A stretch of 64,000 nt of DNA from Mesorhizobium sp. PAMC28654 (GTDB taxonomy: Bacteria; Pseudomonadota; Alphaproteobacteria; Rhizobiales; Rhizobiaceae). Position numbers and translations under genes: made by a program. Position 1 is the first letter of the stretch, and each line of letters opens with the position of its first letter. Positions 35,457 to 44,846 of this stretch are shown one piece after another. Location: NCBI RefSeq assembly GCF_020616515.1, contig NZ_CP085135.1, positions 1,302,001 to 1,366,000 of the forward strand, in the 5' to 3' direction. The notes beneath the pieces are model-generated. The model ran no database searches, was not told the origin of the DNA, and was given only the letters and a program-made list of their open reading frames with translations.

Positions 35457-35491
35457 TTGTTTCGACAAACCAAATGATTTATACGGTTTGG
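35457..35491. promoter_or_regulatory. Candidate LysR operator between divergent genes
   Basis: Two inverted repeats lie in the 106-base gap between the hydrolase and the LysR gene: TTGT-TTCG-ACAA (35457-35468) and CCAAA-N12-TTTGG (35470-35491). LysR proteins typically bind such sites between their own gene and the divergent target. No binding evidence exists. Confidence 0.45.
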
Positions 35492-35515
35492 AATTAGCAC
35501 AGCTAAACAATCAAG

Positions 35516-36415
35516 ATGAAGCACCCACACGGCCTGGCCTATCTTCGCGTCTTCGAGGCGGTTGCTCGGGTTGGTTCCGTGCGCGCGGCGGCGATCGAAT
35601 TGAATGTTACACCCGGTGCGGTAAGCCAGCAGTTGCGCAACCTTCAGGACAGCCTTGGCGTCGCCCTGTTCGTCAGGGATGGACGGCGTCTGCGACTAAC
35701 GGAATCTGGAAAGACATTGCAACGCTCTGCGGCGATAGCCTTTTCCGAGATCGACACCTGCGTCGATGAAATTGCCAGGCCTGATCCATCAGCGGGACCT
35801 CGATCCATCACGATCGCCGTGCCGCCGGCTCTGGCGGTTTCATGGTTCACGACCCAGATGTTCGACTTTGCCCAGGTCGCGGGCCTTACATCCTTCCGAA
35901 TGGTCCCCGCGGTTGATTTCAGCCAGATCGACTGGCGCTCGACCGACATCGCGATCGTCTATGGTTCGCCGCCCTGGAAAGGCTTTTCCTGGAGCCTGAT
36001 GGCGAATGTGGTCCTGCGACCCGTCTGCAGCCCGAAACTGCTGAATGCCTCGCCATCGTTGAGATCACCGCGCGACCTGACGGAGCACTGGCTCCTGCAT
36101 GAGGATGACGGCAGCGAATGGCTGCGGTGGCTGACGGCCGCGAATGTGTCGCAAGTCACCTCGCGCAATGCGCATTTCGGCACCTTGATGATGGCGATGA
36201 CCGCAGCTCTGGAAGGGCGCGGGCTGGCTCTGGTCAGCGATTTCCTTGCTTCCGAATATCTTCATTCCGGGCGGCTGGTCAGGCCGTTCGAAACGGCAAT
36301 CGAGGCGTCGCGGAGCTATTATTGCGTCTGCGCCGAAAGTCGCGCTACCGATCCGCGGATCGTGCGGATGACGGAGTGGATCATAGACCGTTCAAGATTG
36401 CCGCAGCGACTTTGA
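35516..36415 (+). CDS. LysR family transcriptional regulator (GcvA-like)
   Basis: A 299-residue regulator. The N-terminal HTH (about 6-64) contains YLRVFEAVARVGSVRAAAIELNVTPGAVSQQLRNLQDSLGVALF in the standard LysR pattern. The C-terminal effector domain shows GcvA-type features (VDFSQIDWRSTDIAIVYG, GRGLALVSDFLASEYLHSGRLVRPF). Divergent from the amidohydrolase/GYD/ABC cluster, which it probably activates; the inducer may be the transported compound. Confidence 0.92.
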   Translation: MKHPHGLAYLRVFEAVARVGSVRAAAIELNVTPGAVSQQLRNLQDSLGVALFVRDGRRLRLTESGKTLQRSAAIAFSEIDTCVDEIARPDPSAGPRSITIAVPPALAVSWFTTQMFDFAQVAGLTSFRMVPAVDFSQIDWRSTDIAIVYGSPPWKGFSWSLMANVVLRPVCSPKLLNASPSLRSPRDLTEHWLLHEDDGSEWLRWLTAANVSQVTSRNAHFGTLMMAMTAALEGRGLALVSDFLASEYLHSGRLVRPFETAIEASRSYYCVCAESRATDPRIVRMTEWIIDRSRLPQRL

Positions 36416-36522
36416 GACCGGAGGCGTTCGACACTCGTCTTGGGCGCCAAAGCACGATGGCGTGCAACAATGTGATTTGAGCCTTCCTCGCCCAATGCGC
36501 GGAATGAGAAGCAAAATCAGCA

Positions 36523-36608
36523 TGGTGCGGACGACGGGAATCGAACCCGTACGATCAGAGATCGAGGGATTTTAAGTCCCTTGCGTCTACCAATTCCGCC
36601 ACGTCCGC
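36523..36608 (-). tRNA. tRNA-Leu (anticodon UAA)
   Basis: On the minus strand: acceptor GCGGACG / CGTCCGC with encoded CCA at the 3' end (36523-36525), D-arm GTGGCGGAATTGGTAGACGC, anticodon loop CTTAAAA (anticodon TAA), a long variable arm typical of Leu tRNA, and GGTTCGATTCC T-arm. Length 86 bases. Confidence 0.96.
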
Positions 36609-36777
36609 AGGCCAGTCCTTTTCAGATGCCAAACAAAGGCCGTCAAGCCTTCATCTGCAGTCCGATGTTTGCCATGCAACGCCTCAACCGTCACCAGATC
36701 CTGATATCCGGTGGCAAGCGGTTGATCTCGGGCGATTTCCTGCGACTATTGAAAAATTGGGAAAAAGGGGGCGACGG

Positions 36778-37497
36778 ATGAGGCAGGCTGCGGGGCTGCG
36801 GTTTCTCGATTTTTGCGCGGAAGAGGCCGACGCCGCCAAGGTGATCGAGCGTTTTCTGGAGGTCATCACCCTCTTCGGCTTCGAGGTATCCGCCGGCGGC
36901 GCCTGGGTCGGTGTCGGCGGCACGCGGGTACATCGCTTCTACTTCAACAATTGGCCAAGGGACTGGCTCGAACTCTATCTGGCAAATGGCTTTTTTGAGA
37001 TCGACCCGATGATCATCGAGACGCGCCGGCGCATGACGCCATTCCTGTGGAGCGAGATAGGGGATGCGCGCAGCTTTACGGTGGAAGGCCGGGTGGTGCT
37101 GGAGGCGGGCAAGGCTTATGGATGGTCCGAAGTGATGGGCATCCCCATCCACGGGCCGGCAGGCTACCAAGGGCTTGTCTCACTTGCATCGCTGAACTCG
37201 GTTTCCATGAGCACGACCGAACGCGCGCTGCTGCACACGATGGCGCTTGCGGTGCACGAGCGCGCCCATGCATCCATCGGTCTTGGCGAGAGCACACGTC
37301 CCCCAATCCACCTGACACCCCGCGAGGCGGAATGCATGCGCTGGGTAACCGCTGGCAAGACCGATGCGGAAATCGGCATCATCCTCGGTATCGCCACCGC
37401 CACCGCGCATTACCATGTGGAGCAGGTCAAGAAGAAAGCCGGTACCCGCAGCCGCAGCGAAGCCGTGGCCCTGCTTGTGCTTGCAGGCACGGTTTAG
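36778..37497 (+). CDS. LuxR-type regulator with autoinducer-binding domain (solo)
   Basis: A 239-residue quorum-sensing-type regulator. The N-terminal domain (about 15-160) keeps the hallmark aromatic and acidic residues of acyl-homoserine-lactone binding: NNWPRDWLELYLANGFFEIDPMI and FLWSEIGDA. The C-terminal LuxR HTH (about 178-235) is LTPREAECMRWVTAGKTDAEI, then VEQVKKKAGTRSRSEAVALL. AGGGGG is seven bases before the ATG at 36778. No luxI-type synthase is in the window, so it is a solo regulator here. Confidence 0.9.
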   Translation: MRQAAGLRFLDFCAEEADAAKVIERFLEVITLFGFEVSAGGAWVGVGGTRVHRFYFNNWPRDWLELYLANGFFEIDPMIIETRRRMTPFLWSEIGDARSFTVEGRVVLEAGKAYGWSEVMGIPIHGPAGYQGLVSLASLNSVSMSTTERALLHTMALAVHERAHASIGLGESTRPPIHLTPREAECMRWVTAGKTDAEIGIILGIATATAHYHVEQVKKKAGTRSRSEAVALLVLAGTV

Positions 37498-37579
37498 GGC
37501 CGTCCCCCCGACCCGCCATCCCGTTCTTTTGCTCAAGACGATCGCCACCACGTCGCGTTCTCCACCCTATCTTTTCAGT

Positions 37580-38641
37580 TAGAGCAAAATCCGAGCGGAT
37601 AGAATCGATAGGGGTTTCGTTGGGATTGGAAATCTGATTCAGCATATCTGCTGGATTCGGAGGCCGGCATGGCATGGCGAAATCCTTATCGGAAGATTTG
37701 CGGGCTCGGGTGGTCGCAGCGGTTGATGGCGGCCTGTCGCGACGGGCGGCAGCGGCGCGATTTGGCGTGGCGGCGGCAAGCTCGGTGCGTTGGGTCCGGG
37801 AATGGCGCGAGACCGGAGCCACCTGCGCAAAGCCGCAGGGCGGCGACAGGCGGTCCCACCGCGTTGAAGCGTATCGCGACATCATCCTGGCGGCGATCGA
37901 GAGGCGGGTGGACATCACGCTGGTCGAACTCGCCGAGTTGCTGCGACAGGAGCATGGCGCGTCGTTTGCGACGAGCACGATCTGGCGGTTTCTCGATCGT
38001 CACTCCATGACCTTCAAAAAAAAAAAACGGCGCACGCCAGCGAGCAGGAGCGGCCAGACGTGGCGGCGCGACGAAACGCCTGGTTCGACGCCCAGCCCGA
38101 TCTTGATCCCGAGCATCTGGTCTTCATCGACGAGACCGGAGCCTCGACAAAGATGGCTCGACTGCGGGGGCGCACGAAGCGCGGGATGCGGTGCCGATCG
38201 CCAATCCCGCATGGCCATTGGAAGACGACGACGTTCACCGGCGCCCTGCGCCTCACTGGCATGACCGCGCCAATGGTCCTGGACGGCCCGATGACTGGCG
38301 AATGGTTTGTCGCCTATGTCGAGCAGGTTCTCGTGCCGACGCTGCGGCCCGACGATGTCGTGATCCTCGACAACCTGCCGGCGCACAAAAGCGCAGCCGC
38401 CCGTGTGGCGATCGAAGCAACCGGCGCAAGGATGATGTTCCTCCCGCCCTATTCCCCCGACTTCAACCCGATCGAGAACGCCTTTTCCAAGCTGAAATCG
38501 ATTCTACGCAAAGCCGCCGCACGAACCGTCGCGGAATTGTGGGATACCATCAGCGCCGCACTGCCTTGCTTCACACCAACCGAGTGCGCCAACTACTTCG
38601 CCGCAACAGGATATGAGCCGGAATGATCAGATTCTGCTCTA
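37580..38641 (+). mobile_element. IS630 family insertion sequence
   Basis: About 1,058 bases between TA dinucleotides at 37580-37581 and 38640-38641, the expected IS630 target duplication. Terminal inverted repeats GAGCAAAATCCGA (37582-37594) and, at the right end, TCAGATTCTGCTC (reverse complement GAGCAGAATCTGA) match at 11 of 13 positions. It encodes one transposase in two overlapping frames. It sits between the LuxR gene and the autotransporter and does not visibly interrupt a coding frame. Confidence 0.92.
37674..38626 (+). CDS. IS630 transposase, two frames joined at an A12 tract
   Basis: Frame one (from 37674) gives the HTH part: LSEDLRARVVAAVDGGLSRRAAAARFGV and STIWRFLDRHSMTF. After a run of 12 A (38016-38027) the second frame, shifted by -1, continues KTAHASEQERPDVAARRNAW and the DDE domain: VFIDETG (first Asp), DDVVILDNLPAHKS (second Asp) and YSPDFNPIENAFSKLK (Glu). 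The fused product is about 317 residues, normal for IS630. Programmed -1 slippage on the A run, known in this family, would express it; the element looks complete. Confidence 0.92.
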
Positions 38642-38732
38642 GGTGCGCTGCAGCACGATCTGTTTTAGCGTTGTCTCATTGCGGGTCTGAATCGCGCCGA
38701 TCAAACGGCCAGAGGCAACGGGGCTTTACAAG

Positions 38733-41486
38733 TTGAAGAGCAGGATTTGTGACCGCCCTCGCCGGGCGGATGGGAAAGCTTTGACCGCTTTGCGCCGAGC
38801 GGCGTGGCTCGCGACAGTGGCGCTCATGCCCTTGGCAATGTCGGGCGGCGCGCGCGCCGCCGATGTGAACGTAACCGCCAATGTCGGAACCGGCATCAAT
38901 CTCGACACCCAAGCCGGCAGTACAGCCGAGGTCGGGCCAGGCCTCACCGTGACCAACGTCTCCGGCAGTTCGTCGATCTACGCGACAACAAGTGCGTGGG
39001 GCCTGACGAACAACGGTTCCATCTCGTCTTCCTTGGCCAATACCGTTTCGCTTTCCGTCAATGGCTCGTCGGTCACCAATTTCGGCTTGATCACCAGTAA
39101 CGCAAACGGCAACTCGATCTGGATGACCGGCGGCGGCAGCGTCGACAACAAGGCGGGCGCGACGATCAGTTCGGGCCACAGTGCCATCAGGATCGGCACT
39201 GCTTCGGCAGGTCCGGGAACAGTCACCAATGCCGGAACCATCACCCAGACCGGAACAAGCGGCGATCTTGTCACCCTGCTTTTCGGCGGCACCGTGACCA
39301 ACCTGGCGGGCGGCACCATCTCTGCCAACAACGGTAGCAACGCGGTGTCAGTCGGTCAGGGCACGTCGCGAACCGTAATCAACTCCGGCACCATCACGAA
39401 CACCGGATCAAGCTATGCCACGGGCGTCCTGGTTCAGGGCGGGGCGAGCACGGTGACCAACAACGCAACGGGGCATATCAGCGCCACCTTCAACGGCGTG
39501 TACGCCAGTTTTAGCGCACCACTCACCTTGACCAACGACGGGATCATCGAATCGACGGGCTCAAGCACGAGCGCCCGGGCGGTGGAAGCCACGGGCGGCG
39601 GCACCTTCATCAACACCGGTACGATCCGGTCGGCATCGAGCGACGGCTTGTACCTGGCGCGGGGCGGTATGGTAACAAACAGCGGAACGATTTCCGGCGC
39701 GGTGCGCGCCATCAATTTCTCCGGCAATTACGCGCGCACGCTCAATCTGGACACCGGCTCGGTGCTGAACGGCGTCGTCCAGGGCGGAACCGGGGTGGAC
39801 AGTCTTGTGCTGCTCGGCACCGGCACCGAAAGCGCTGCCAAGTTCCTCGCATTCGAGACGCTGTCGATGCAGGGCACCGCCTGGACCCTCAATGACGCGG
39901 GCACCTTCGCGACGAGCTCGGAGGTTCAATCCGGTACGTTGACCGTCGCGGGAATACTCACCAGTCCGACGATCACGGTGCGGTCGGGCGGAACGTTGAC
40001 CGGCAACGGGACGCTTGTCGGCGCGGTCACGAATTCCGGCACGGTGCGCGTGTCATCCGGGGCACTGGCCGTCACCGGCAGCTTCACCAGCCAGGCCGGC
40101 TCGACCCTGGCGATCGGCCTCACGCCAGCGACCAATGCGGCGCTTGACGTCTCCGGCACGGCGACGCTGAACGGCGGCACGGTGGCGGTTCAAGCCGGCT
40201 CCGGCACCTATGCGCCGAGCACGATGTATACCATCTTGACTGCCGCTGAAGGGCGCAGCGGCACATTTGATGGCGTCACCAGCAATTTCGCATTCCTCAA
40301 TCCAACCCTCACCTACGGAGCCAACAACGTCTATCTCACCCTGGTGCGCAACAGCATCGACTTCGGCGCCATTGGCGGCACGCCCAACCAGCGCTCGGCG
40401 GGCGGCGGCGTCGAATCCCTCGGCTTCGGCACCCCGATCTACGAAACTGTCGCACTGCTCGACATCAATGGCGCACGCAGCGCATTCGACCAGCTCTCGG
40501 GGGAAATTCACGCCTCGATCAAGGGCGGCCTGCTGGACGACAGCCATTTCGTCCGGGATGCCATCGTCAGTCGTCTTGACGCCGCCTTCGGCGGCATTGC
40601 CTCGACCTCCGTTCCTGTGATGGCCTATGGCGAAGGCGGCCCGCAAATGGCTACCGCCGACACTGACCGCTTTGGGGTCTGGAGCCAGGGCTTAGGCTCG
40701 TGGGCCAGCCATGACAGTGACGGCAACGCCGCCGCTCTCGATCGCTCGACCGCAGGCCTGCTGATGGGCGCGGATGGCATGGCCGGCGCCTGGCGGCTCG
40801 GCGTGGCCGGCGGCTACAGCCGCTCGAGTTTCGATGTCGACGACCGTCGTTCGTCCGGCGACAGCGACAATTATCATCTCGGCCTTTATGGCGGGACAAA
40901 CTGGGGCGCAATCGCTTTTCGCACCGGTGCTGCCTATGCCTGGCACCGCATTTCCACCTCGCGCTCGGTTTCGTTCAGCGGCTTCACCGATCAACTGTCA
41001 GCGGATTACGATGCCGGCACGGCACAGGCCTTCGGCGAACTCGCCTACAAGGGCGATGCAGGGCCCTTCGGCTTCGAACCTTTCGTCAATCTTGCCTACG
41101 TCAATCTGCACACTGATGGCTTTGTCGAAAAGGGCGGCACCGCGGCGCTGACCAGCGCAAGCTCGAGCACCGACGCCACCTTCACCACGCTCGGCGTCAG
41201 GATTTCCAGCGGTTTCACGATGGGCGGCGTCGAGGCGACGGCGCGCGGCATGCTTGGCTGGCGGCACGCCTTTGGCGACGTCACGCCGCTCTCCACCTTG
41301 GCCCTTACCGGCGGTGATGCCTTCACCATCGCCGGCGCGCCGATCGTGAGGGATGCCGCTCTCGTCGAACTGGGAATGGACGTGCGTCTCGCCTCGAATG
41401 CAACGCTTGGCCTCTCCTATGCCGGTCAGTTCGGTGCGGATGTCCATGACAACGGCTTCAAGGCCAAGTTTGGTCTGTCGTTTTGA
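38733..41486 (+). CDS. Autotransporter outer-membrane beta-barrel protein
   Basis: A 917-residue type V secreted protein. A long signal region ends at ARA (about 43). The passenger (about 44-600) is Gly/Thr/Ser/Asn-rich with degenerate repeats such as NAGTITQTG, NSGTITNTG and NDGIIESTGSS, predicting a beta-helix. The C-terminal 270 residues form the autotransporter barrel (GVWSQGLGSWASHDSDGN onward), ending AKFGLSF with the terminal Phe recognised by the BAM complex. A TTG at 38733 starts the listed frame; a TTG at 38781 after GGGA is also possible. The IS630 lies about 90 bases upstream and could affect its promoter. Confidence 0.9.
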   Translation: MKSRICDRPRRADGKALTALRRAAWLATVALMPLAMSGGARAADVNVTANVGTGINLDTQAGSTAEVGPGLTVTNVSGSSSIYATTSAWGLTNNGSISSSLANTVSLSVNGSSVTNFGLITSNANGNSIWMTGGGSVDNKAGATISSGHSAIRIGTASAGPGTVTNAGTITQTGTSGDLVTLLFGGTVTNLAGGTISANNGSNAVSVGQGTSRTVINSGTITNTGSSYATGVLVQGGASTVTNNATGHISATFNGVYASFSAPLTLTNDGIIESTGSSTSARAVEATGGGTFINTGTIRSASSDGLYLARGGMVTNSGTISGAVRAINFSGNYARTLNLDTGSVLNGVVQGGTGVDSLVLLGTGTESAAKFLAFETLSMQGTAWTLNDAGTFATSSEVQSGTLTVAGILTSPTITVRSGGTLTGNGTLVGAVTNSGTVRVSSGALAVTGSFTSQAGSTLAIGLTPATNAALDVSGTATLNGGTVAVQAGSGTYAPSTMYTILTAAEGRSGTFDGVTSNFAFLNPTLTYGANNVYLTLVRNSIDFGAIGGTPNQRSAGGGVESLGFGTPIYETVALLDINGARSAFDQLSGEIHASIKGGLLDDSHFVRDAIVSRLDAAFGGIASTSVPVMAYGEGGPQMATADTDRFGVWSQGLGSWASHDSDGNAAALDRSTAGLLMGADGMAGAWRLGVAGGYSRSSFDVDDRRSSGDSDNYHLGLYGGTNWGAIAFRTGAAYAWHRISTSRSVSFSGFTDQLSADYDAGTAQAFGELAYKGDAGPFGFEPFVNLAYVNLHTDGFVEKGGTAALTSASSSTDATFTTLGVRISSGFTMGGVEATARGMLGWRHAFGDVTPLSTLALTGGDAFTIAGAPIVRDAALVELGMDVRLASNATLGLSYAGQFGADVHDNGFKAKFGLSF

Positions 41487-41547
41487 CCGAGAGGTCGCGA
41501 CACCAGGCTGCTGAGCGCCTCATCGGCCCGCATTCCGAACGGGCGGG

Positions 41548-42063
41548 TTACTGCTGCACCAGCGCGAAGGAATTCGTGAAGTGCTTGACACTGGCGGAGT
41601 TTTCCTGCCCGCGTGAGGAGGTGCATAATACCTGGTAGACGTGCGTACCGTCCGTCACCACCAACATAGTTGCAATGAACTTGCCGCCAGGGATTTCGAT
41701 ATCGAAGCGGCGGGCCGGATCGTCGCCGACTTTCAATCGCGTCTGCGAGCGCACTTTTCCCGCCTTGGCGGCGAAGGTGGCCATCAGATCGAGCACGGCT
41801 TCTGGATCGGATGGCGACGCATAGGTCGTCAGTTCGACGGAGTATGAAAAGCCCTTGGTGGTCAAGTCGGCCTCTACGTGGGGCGCGGGACCGACGCGGC
41901 TCGGCAAGGTATCCCTTTTGACTGCGGGCACGCCGGGGAATTCAATGCGATATCCGTCGCCGGACGGTTGAAACGGCTTCCACCTGGTCTGTGTTTCGGC
42001 AGACGCTGTTGGCCCGAGGCAAGAAAGCGCCGACACAGCCAGGACCAAACAAATAAGCCTCAT
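41548..42063 (-). CDS. Exported protein of unknown function
   Basis: A 171-residue protein with a signal peptide (MRLICLVLAVSALSCLGPTASA). The mature part alternates predicted strands (YRIEFPGVPAVKRDTLP, YSVELTTYASPSDPEAVLDLMA, RRFDIEIPGGKFIATMLVVTDG) and ends CTSSRGQENSASVKHFTNSFAL, a pattern seen in small periplasmic proteins related to PsbP/MOG1-like folds. I do not recognise a defined family. It converges on the autotransporter. Confidence 0.6.
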   Translation of the reverse strand: MRLICLVLAVSALSCLGPTASAETQTRWKPFQPSGDGYRIEFPGVPAVKRDTLPSRVGPAPHVEADLTTKGFSYSVELTTYASPSDPEAVLDLMATFAAKAGKVRSQTRLKVGDDPARRFDIEIPGGKFIATMLVVTDGTHVYQVLCTSSRGQENSASVKHFTNSFALVQQ

Positions 42064-42190
42064 CGCTTCCCCCTGCCCGTTCGACCTCCGACAGTAGCCG
42101 CAAGCACGTCCGCCTTGTCAAGCGACAGCTAAAGTATGCCAAGCCTGGCACAGCCACTGCTGGATTGCTTGCGCCGGGGACAGGTGCCGG

Positions 42191-42769
42191 TCAAACCCGA
42201 ATTGGGTTGAGCTTCAGGTACTGGATAAGGATGATGGTTTTTGCATCGATGATGCGGCCGTTGGAAATCCCGGCCAAAGCTTCATCGAGCGACATTTCCA
42301 GCACCTCGATGTCCTCGCCCTCTTCCGGCGCACCGCCACCCGCCGAGATACGGTCGGCCGGCGAATACCGCGCGATGAAAAACCAGAGCCGCTCAGTCAC
42401 GCTGCCGGGGCTCATATAGGGCGCGAACAACCGCTCCACGTCCTTCAGCCGGTAGCCGAGTTCCTCTTCCGCTTCCTTGCGGATGCAGGTCTCCGGATCG
42501 TTTTCGTCAAGCAGGCCCGCGCATGCCTCGATCAGCGGCTCGCGGTGGCCGGTGACATAGGCCGGATAGCGGAACTGCCGCACCAGAAGTACCGTCGAGC
42601 GCGCGGGGTCATAGGGCAGGATCACCGCGCCGTCGCCGCGGTCGTAGGTCTGGCGGATCTGTGTCTCCCACTGCCCGTCACGCCGGCGATAGTCGAGCAC
42701 GGTCTTTTTCAGAACCGCCCAGTCGTCGGAAAGTATCTCCTCCGAACGGATGCGAATGCGATCTTCCAT
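42191..42769 (-). CDS. NUDIX hydrolase (GDP-mannose pyrophosphatase NudK-like)
   Basis: A 192-residue hydrolase. The Nudix box reads GLLDENDPETCIRKEAEEEL with the G-x5-E-x7-R-E-x2-E-E pattern slightly altered (KEAEEELGY). VLLVRQFRYPAY is the typical NudK/ADP-ribose-type strand, and the C-terminal EDIEVLEMSLDEALAGISNGRIIDAKTIILIQYL is also characteristic. Likely cleaves a nucleotide sugar to GMP plus sugar phosphate. GGAG precedes the ATG at 42769. Confidence 0.88.
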   Translation of the reverse strand: MEDRIRIRSEEILSDDWAVLKKTVLDYRRRDGQWETQIRQTYDRGDGAVILPYDPARSTVLLVRQFRYPAYVTGHREPLIEACAGLLDENDPETCIRKEAEEELGYRLKDVERLFAPYMSPGSVTERLWFFIARYSPADRISAGGGAPEEGEDIEVLEMSLDEALAGISNGRIIDAKTIILIQYLKLNPIRV

Positions 42770-42928
42770 CGTGATCTCCAAGCTGTCGTTTGCCAGGCGT
42801 AACCGCGAACCGGTGCGCTTGCAATCCAGCCGGCGATTGGTCCAGATCAATCGTTTCACCGCCTCGTGTCTGGCGCCTAAGGGATCGATTGCCTAGATAG
42901 CTGTCTACCCCCTCCCGGAGTTTCCTTG

Positions 42929-44032
42929 ATGACCGCATCGCTTTTCCAGCCGATCACGCTTGACGGCCTGACCTTTCCCAACCGCATCGCCGTGGCGCCG
43001 ATGTGCCAATATTCAGCCGAGGACGGCTCCGCCAGCGACTGGCACCTTTACCACTGGATGAATCTCGCCATGTCCGGCGCCGGCATGGTCACGGTCGAGA
43101 TGACCAATGTCGAGCGGCGTGGCCGCATTTCGCATGGCTGCCTCGGCCTCTATTCCGAGGATAACGAGGCTGCCGCCAAGCGCGCATTGGATGCCGCCAA
43201 ACGCGTTGCCGCGCCCGGTACCAAGTTCGGCACGCAGCTTGCGCATGCCGGCCGCAAGGCCTCCACCCAGAGACCGTGGGAAGGTGGCGGCCCGCTCAGG
43301 CCCGATCAGGATCCGTGGCCGGTCGTGTCCGCCTCGGGCATTGCTTACGATACGGGCTGGCAGGTACCGCGTGCACTCGAGGACGACGAGATCCTTCAGG
43401 TCATCCAGCACTTCGCCGATGCCGCGGGGAGGGCCGAGCGCGCCGGCTTCGATTTCATCGAATTGCACGCGGCGCATGGCTATCTCATCTTCCAGTTCCT
43501 GTCGCCGCTGTCCAACCGGCGCGCCGACCGCTGGGGCGGCTCACTGGAAAACCGCATGCGGTTTGCCGTCGAGATCGCCAAGGCGGTGAAGAAGGCAGCC
43601 CCGAAGCTGATGCTTGGGGCCCGCCTGTCGGTAAAGGACTGGGTCGATGGCGGCTTCGATGTCGAGGACGCGATCGAGGTGGCCAAGGCGCTGAAGGCGG
43701 AAGGCGTCGCTTATCTCTGCTGCTCCAGCGGCGGCAACTCGCCACTGCAGAAGCTGCCGACCGGTCCGGGCTATCAGGTGCATCTGGCGGAAGCCGTGCG
43801 CAATGGAGCGGACATCCCGACACGCGCCGTCGGCCTGATCGACGATCCCAAGCAGGCCGAGGCGATCATCGCCGAGGGCCGCGCCGACATGGTGGCGCTG
43901 GCGCGCGCCTTCCTTGCCGACCCGCGCTGGGGATGGCGCGCCGCAGCCACGTTCAGCGAAAAGATCCATCCGGCGCCGCAGCTCGCCCGATCAGTGACGA
44001 CGATGCAGCATTGGATGAAGGCGGCGGGGTGA
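42929..44032 (+). CDS. NADH:flavin oxidoreductase (old yellow enzyme, YqjM/NamA class)
   Basis: A 367-residue FMN ene-reductase with a TIM barrel. Features: IAVAPMCQYSAEDG (class III OYE Cys near the flavin), GTQLAHAGRKAS, FIELHAAHGYLIFQFLSPLSN with the H-x-x-H pair that binds substrate carbonyls, and a C-terminal DMVALARAFLADPRWGW. It reduces activated C=C bonds; natural substrate unknown. The ATG at 42929 has GGAG eight bases upstream. Confidence 0.92.
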   Translation: MTASLFQPITLDGLTFPNRIAVAPMCQYSAEDGSASDWHLYHWMNLAMSGAGMVTVEMTNVERRGRISHGCLGLYSEDNEAAAKRALDAAKRVAAPGTKFGTQLAHAGRKASTQRPWEGGGPLRPDQDPWPVVSASGIAYDTGWQVPRALEDDEILQVIQHFADAAGRAERAGFDFIELHAAHGYLIFQFLSPLSNRRADRWGGSLENRMRFAVEIAKAVKKAAPKLMLGARLSVKDWVDGGFDVEDAIEVAKALKAEGVAYLCCSSGGNSPLQKLPTGPGYQVHLAEAVRNGADIPTRAVGLIDDPKQAEAIIAEGRADMVALARAFLADPRWGWRAAATFSEKIHPAPQLARSVTTMQHWMKAAG

Positions 44033-44163
44033 CGCCCCAGCCTTTTTACCGGCTGGCTCTTCACGCCGCTGGACAGTCCGCAACGGCTTCGCTTTAATCC
44101 AGCCCGTGAATTGTTCCACAGGGCAAGGCCGTGTCCGACGCGGCCGGATTTGGAGCAGGCAAC

Positions 44164-44481
44164 ATGTCTTCCAGGGCAACCTACATGGGTGCGGTCGCAG
44201 CTCTTGCGGCCGGGCTTTCTTTCGGTGCGCCGGCCCCGGCCGGCGCGCAATATTGCGACGGCACGGTGCACGGCCTGTCCGGTCGCTATAACCTGGCGAC
44301 GGGAAGCGGCTTCCTGGCGGTGCGGACGCAACCGAATTCGTCATCGCGCATGGTCGGCCAGCTTTTCAATGGCGATCACACCGAAATCCTCGACCGCAGC
44401 GGCAACTGGTATCGGGTCGAAATCGGCGGCATTTCCGGCTGGGCGAATGCCCGCTGGCTCTATAATGATTGTGGCTACTGA
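44164..44481 (+). CDS. Exported SH3-domain protein
   Basis: A 105-residue protein with a signal peptide ending AGA (about 28) and one bacterial SH3 (SH3_3) domain: GFLAVRTQPNSSSRMVGQLF, ILDRSGNWYRVEIGGISGWAN and ARWLYNDCGY. Two Cys may pair. Such domains often bind peptidoglycan peptides. GGAG lies eight bases before the ATG. Confidence 0.82.
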   Translation: MSSRATYMGAVAALAAGLSFGAPAPAGAQYCDGTVHGLSGRYNLATGSGFLAVRTQPNSSSRMVGQLFNGDHTEILDRSGNWYRVEIGGISGWANARWLYNDCGY

Positions 44482-44544
44482 GACGTTTGGGCGCAGGCCG
44501 AAAGACACGATTGCAACCAAATTGGCTGCTTTGCGTTTGCGGCC

Positions 44545-44820
44545 ATGGACAACAAACCCTTTGAAACGCCTGTCGTCGTCGAACTCGGCCACGTCGGCAA
44601 ATACCGCCATATCAGCAACACTCGCGAAGCGGCCGAGTGCCTGATGACTGTTTGGCCGCTCAATCTCGGCCGTCGCCATCGCGAGGCCCTCGACACTTGC
44701 CTCAAAGTGCTGGAAGGTTATCGTTCAACAGCGGATGCGCGTCGGGCGCTGATCGAAGCCGCCAAGGAATCGGAAGTGCTGGTGCCCGACGACAGACTGC
44801 CAGACGGAAAGCTGCATTGA
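44545..44820 (+). CDS. DUF982 domain-containing protein
   Basis: A 91-residue protein of the rhizobial DUF982 family: PVVVELGHVGKYRHISNTREAAECL, then the conserved WP in MTVWPLNLGRRHREALDTCLKVLEGYRS. Function unknown; these proteins are multicopy in Mesorhizobium and Rhizobium. It stands 26 bases before a DUF2188-like gene in the same direction. Confidence 0.88.
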   Translation: MDNKPFETPVVVELGHVGKYRHISNTREAAECLMTVWPLNLGRRHREALDTCLKVLEGYRSTADARRALIEAAKESEVLVPDDRLPDGKLH

Positions 44821-44846
44821 GCAGGCGTTTTCAACCGGAGGATTCC

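Noticed and set aside
36523..38641. Genomic island integrated at tRNA-Leu
   Set aside because: No integrase and no repeated tRNA 3' end was seen nearby; the IS630 alone does not indicate an island.
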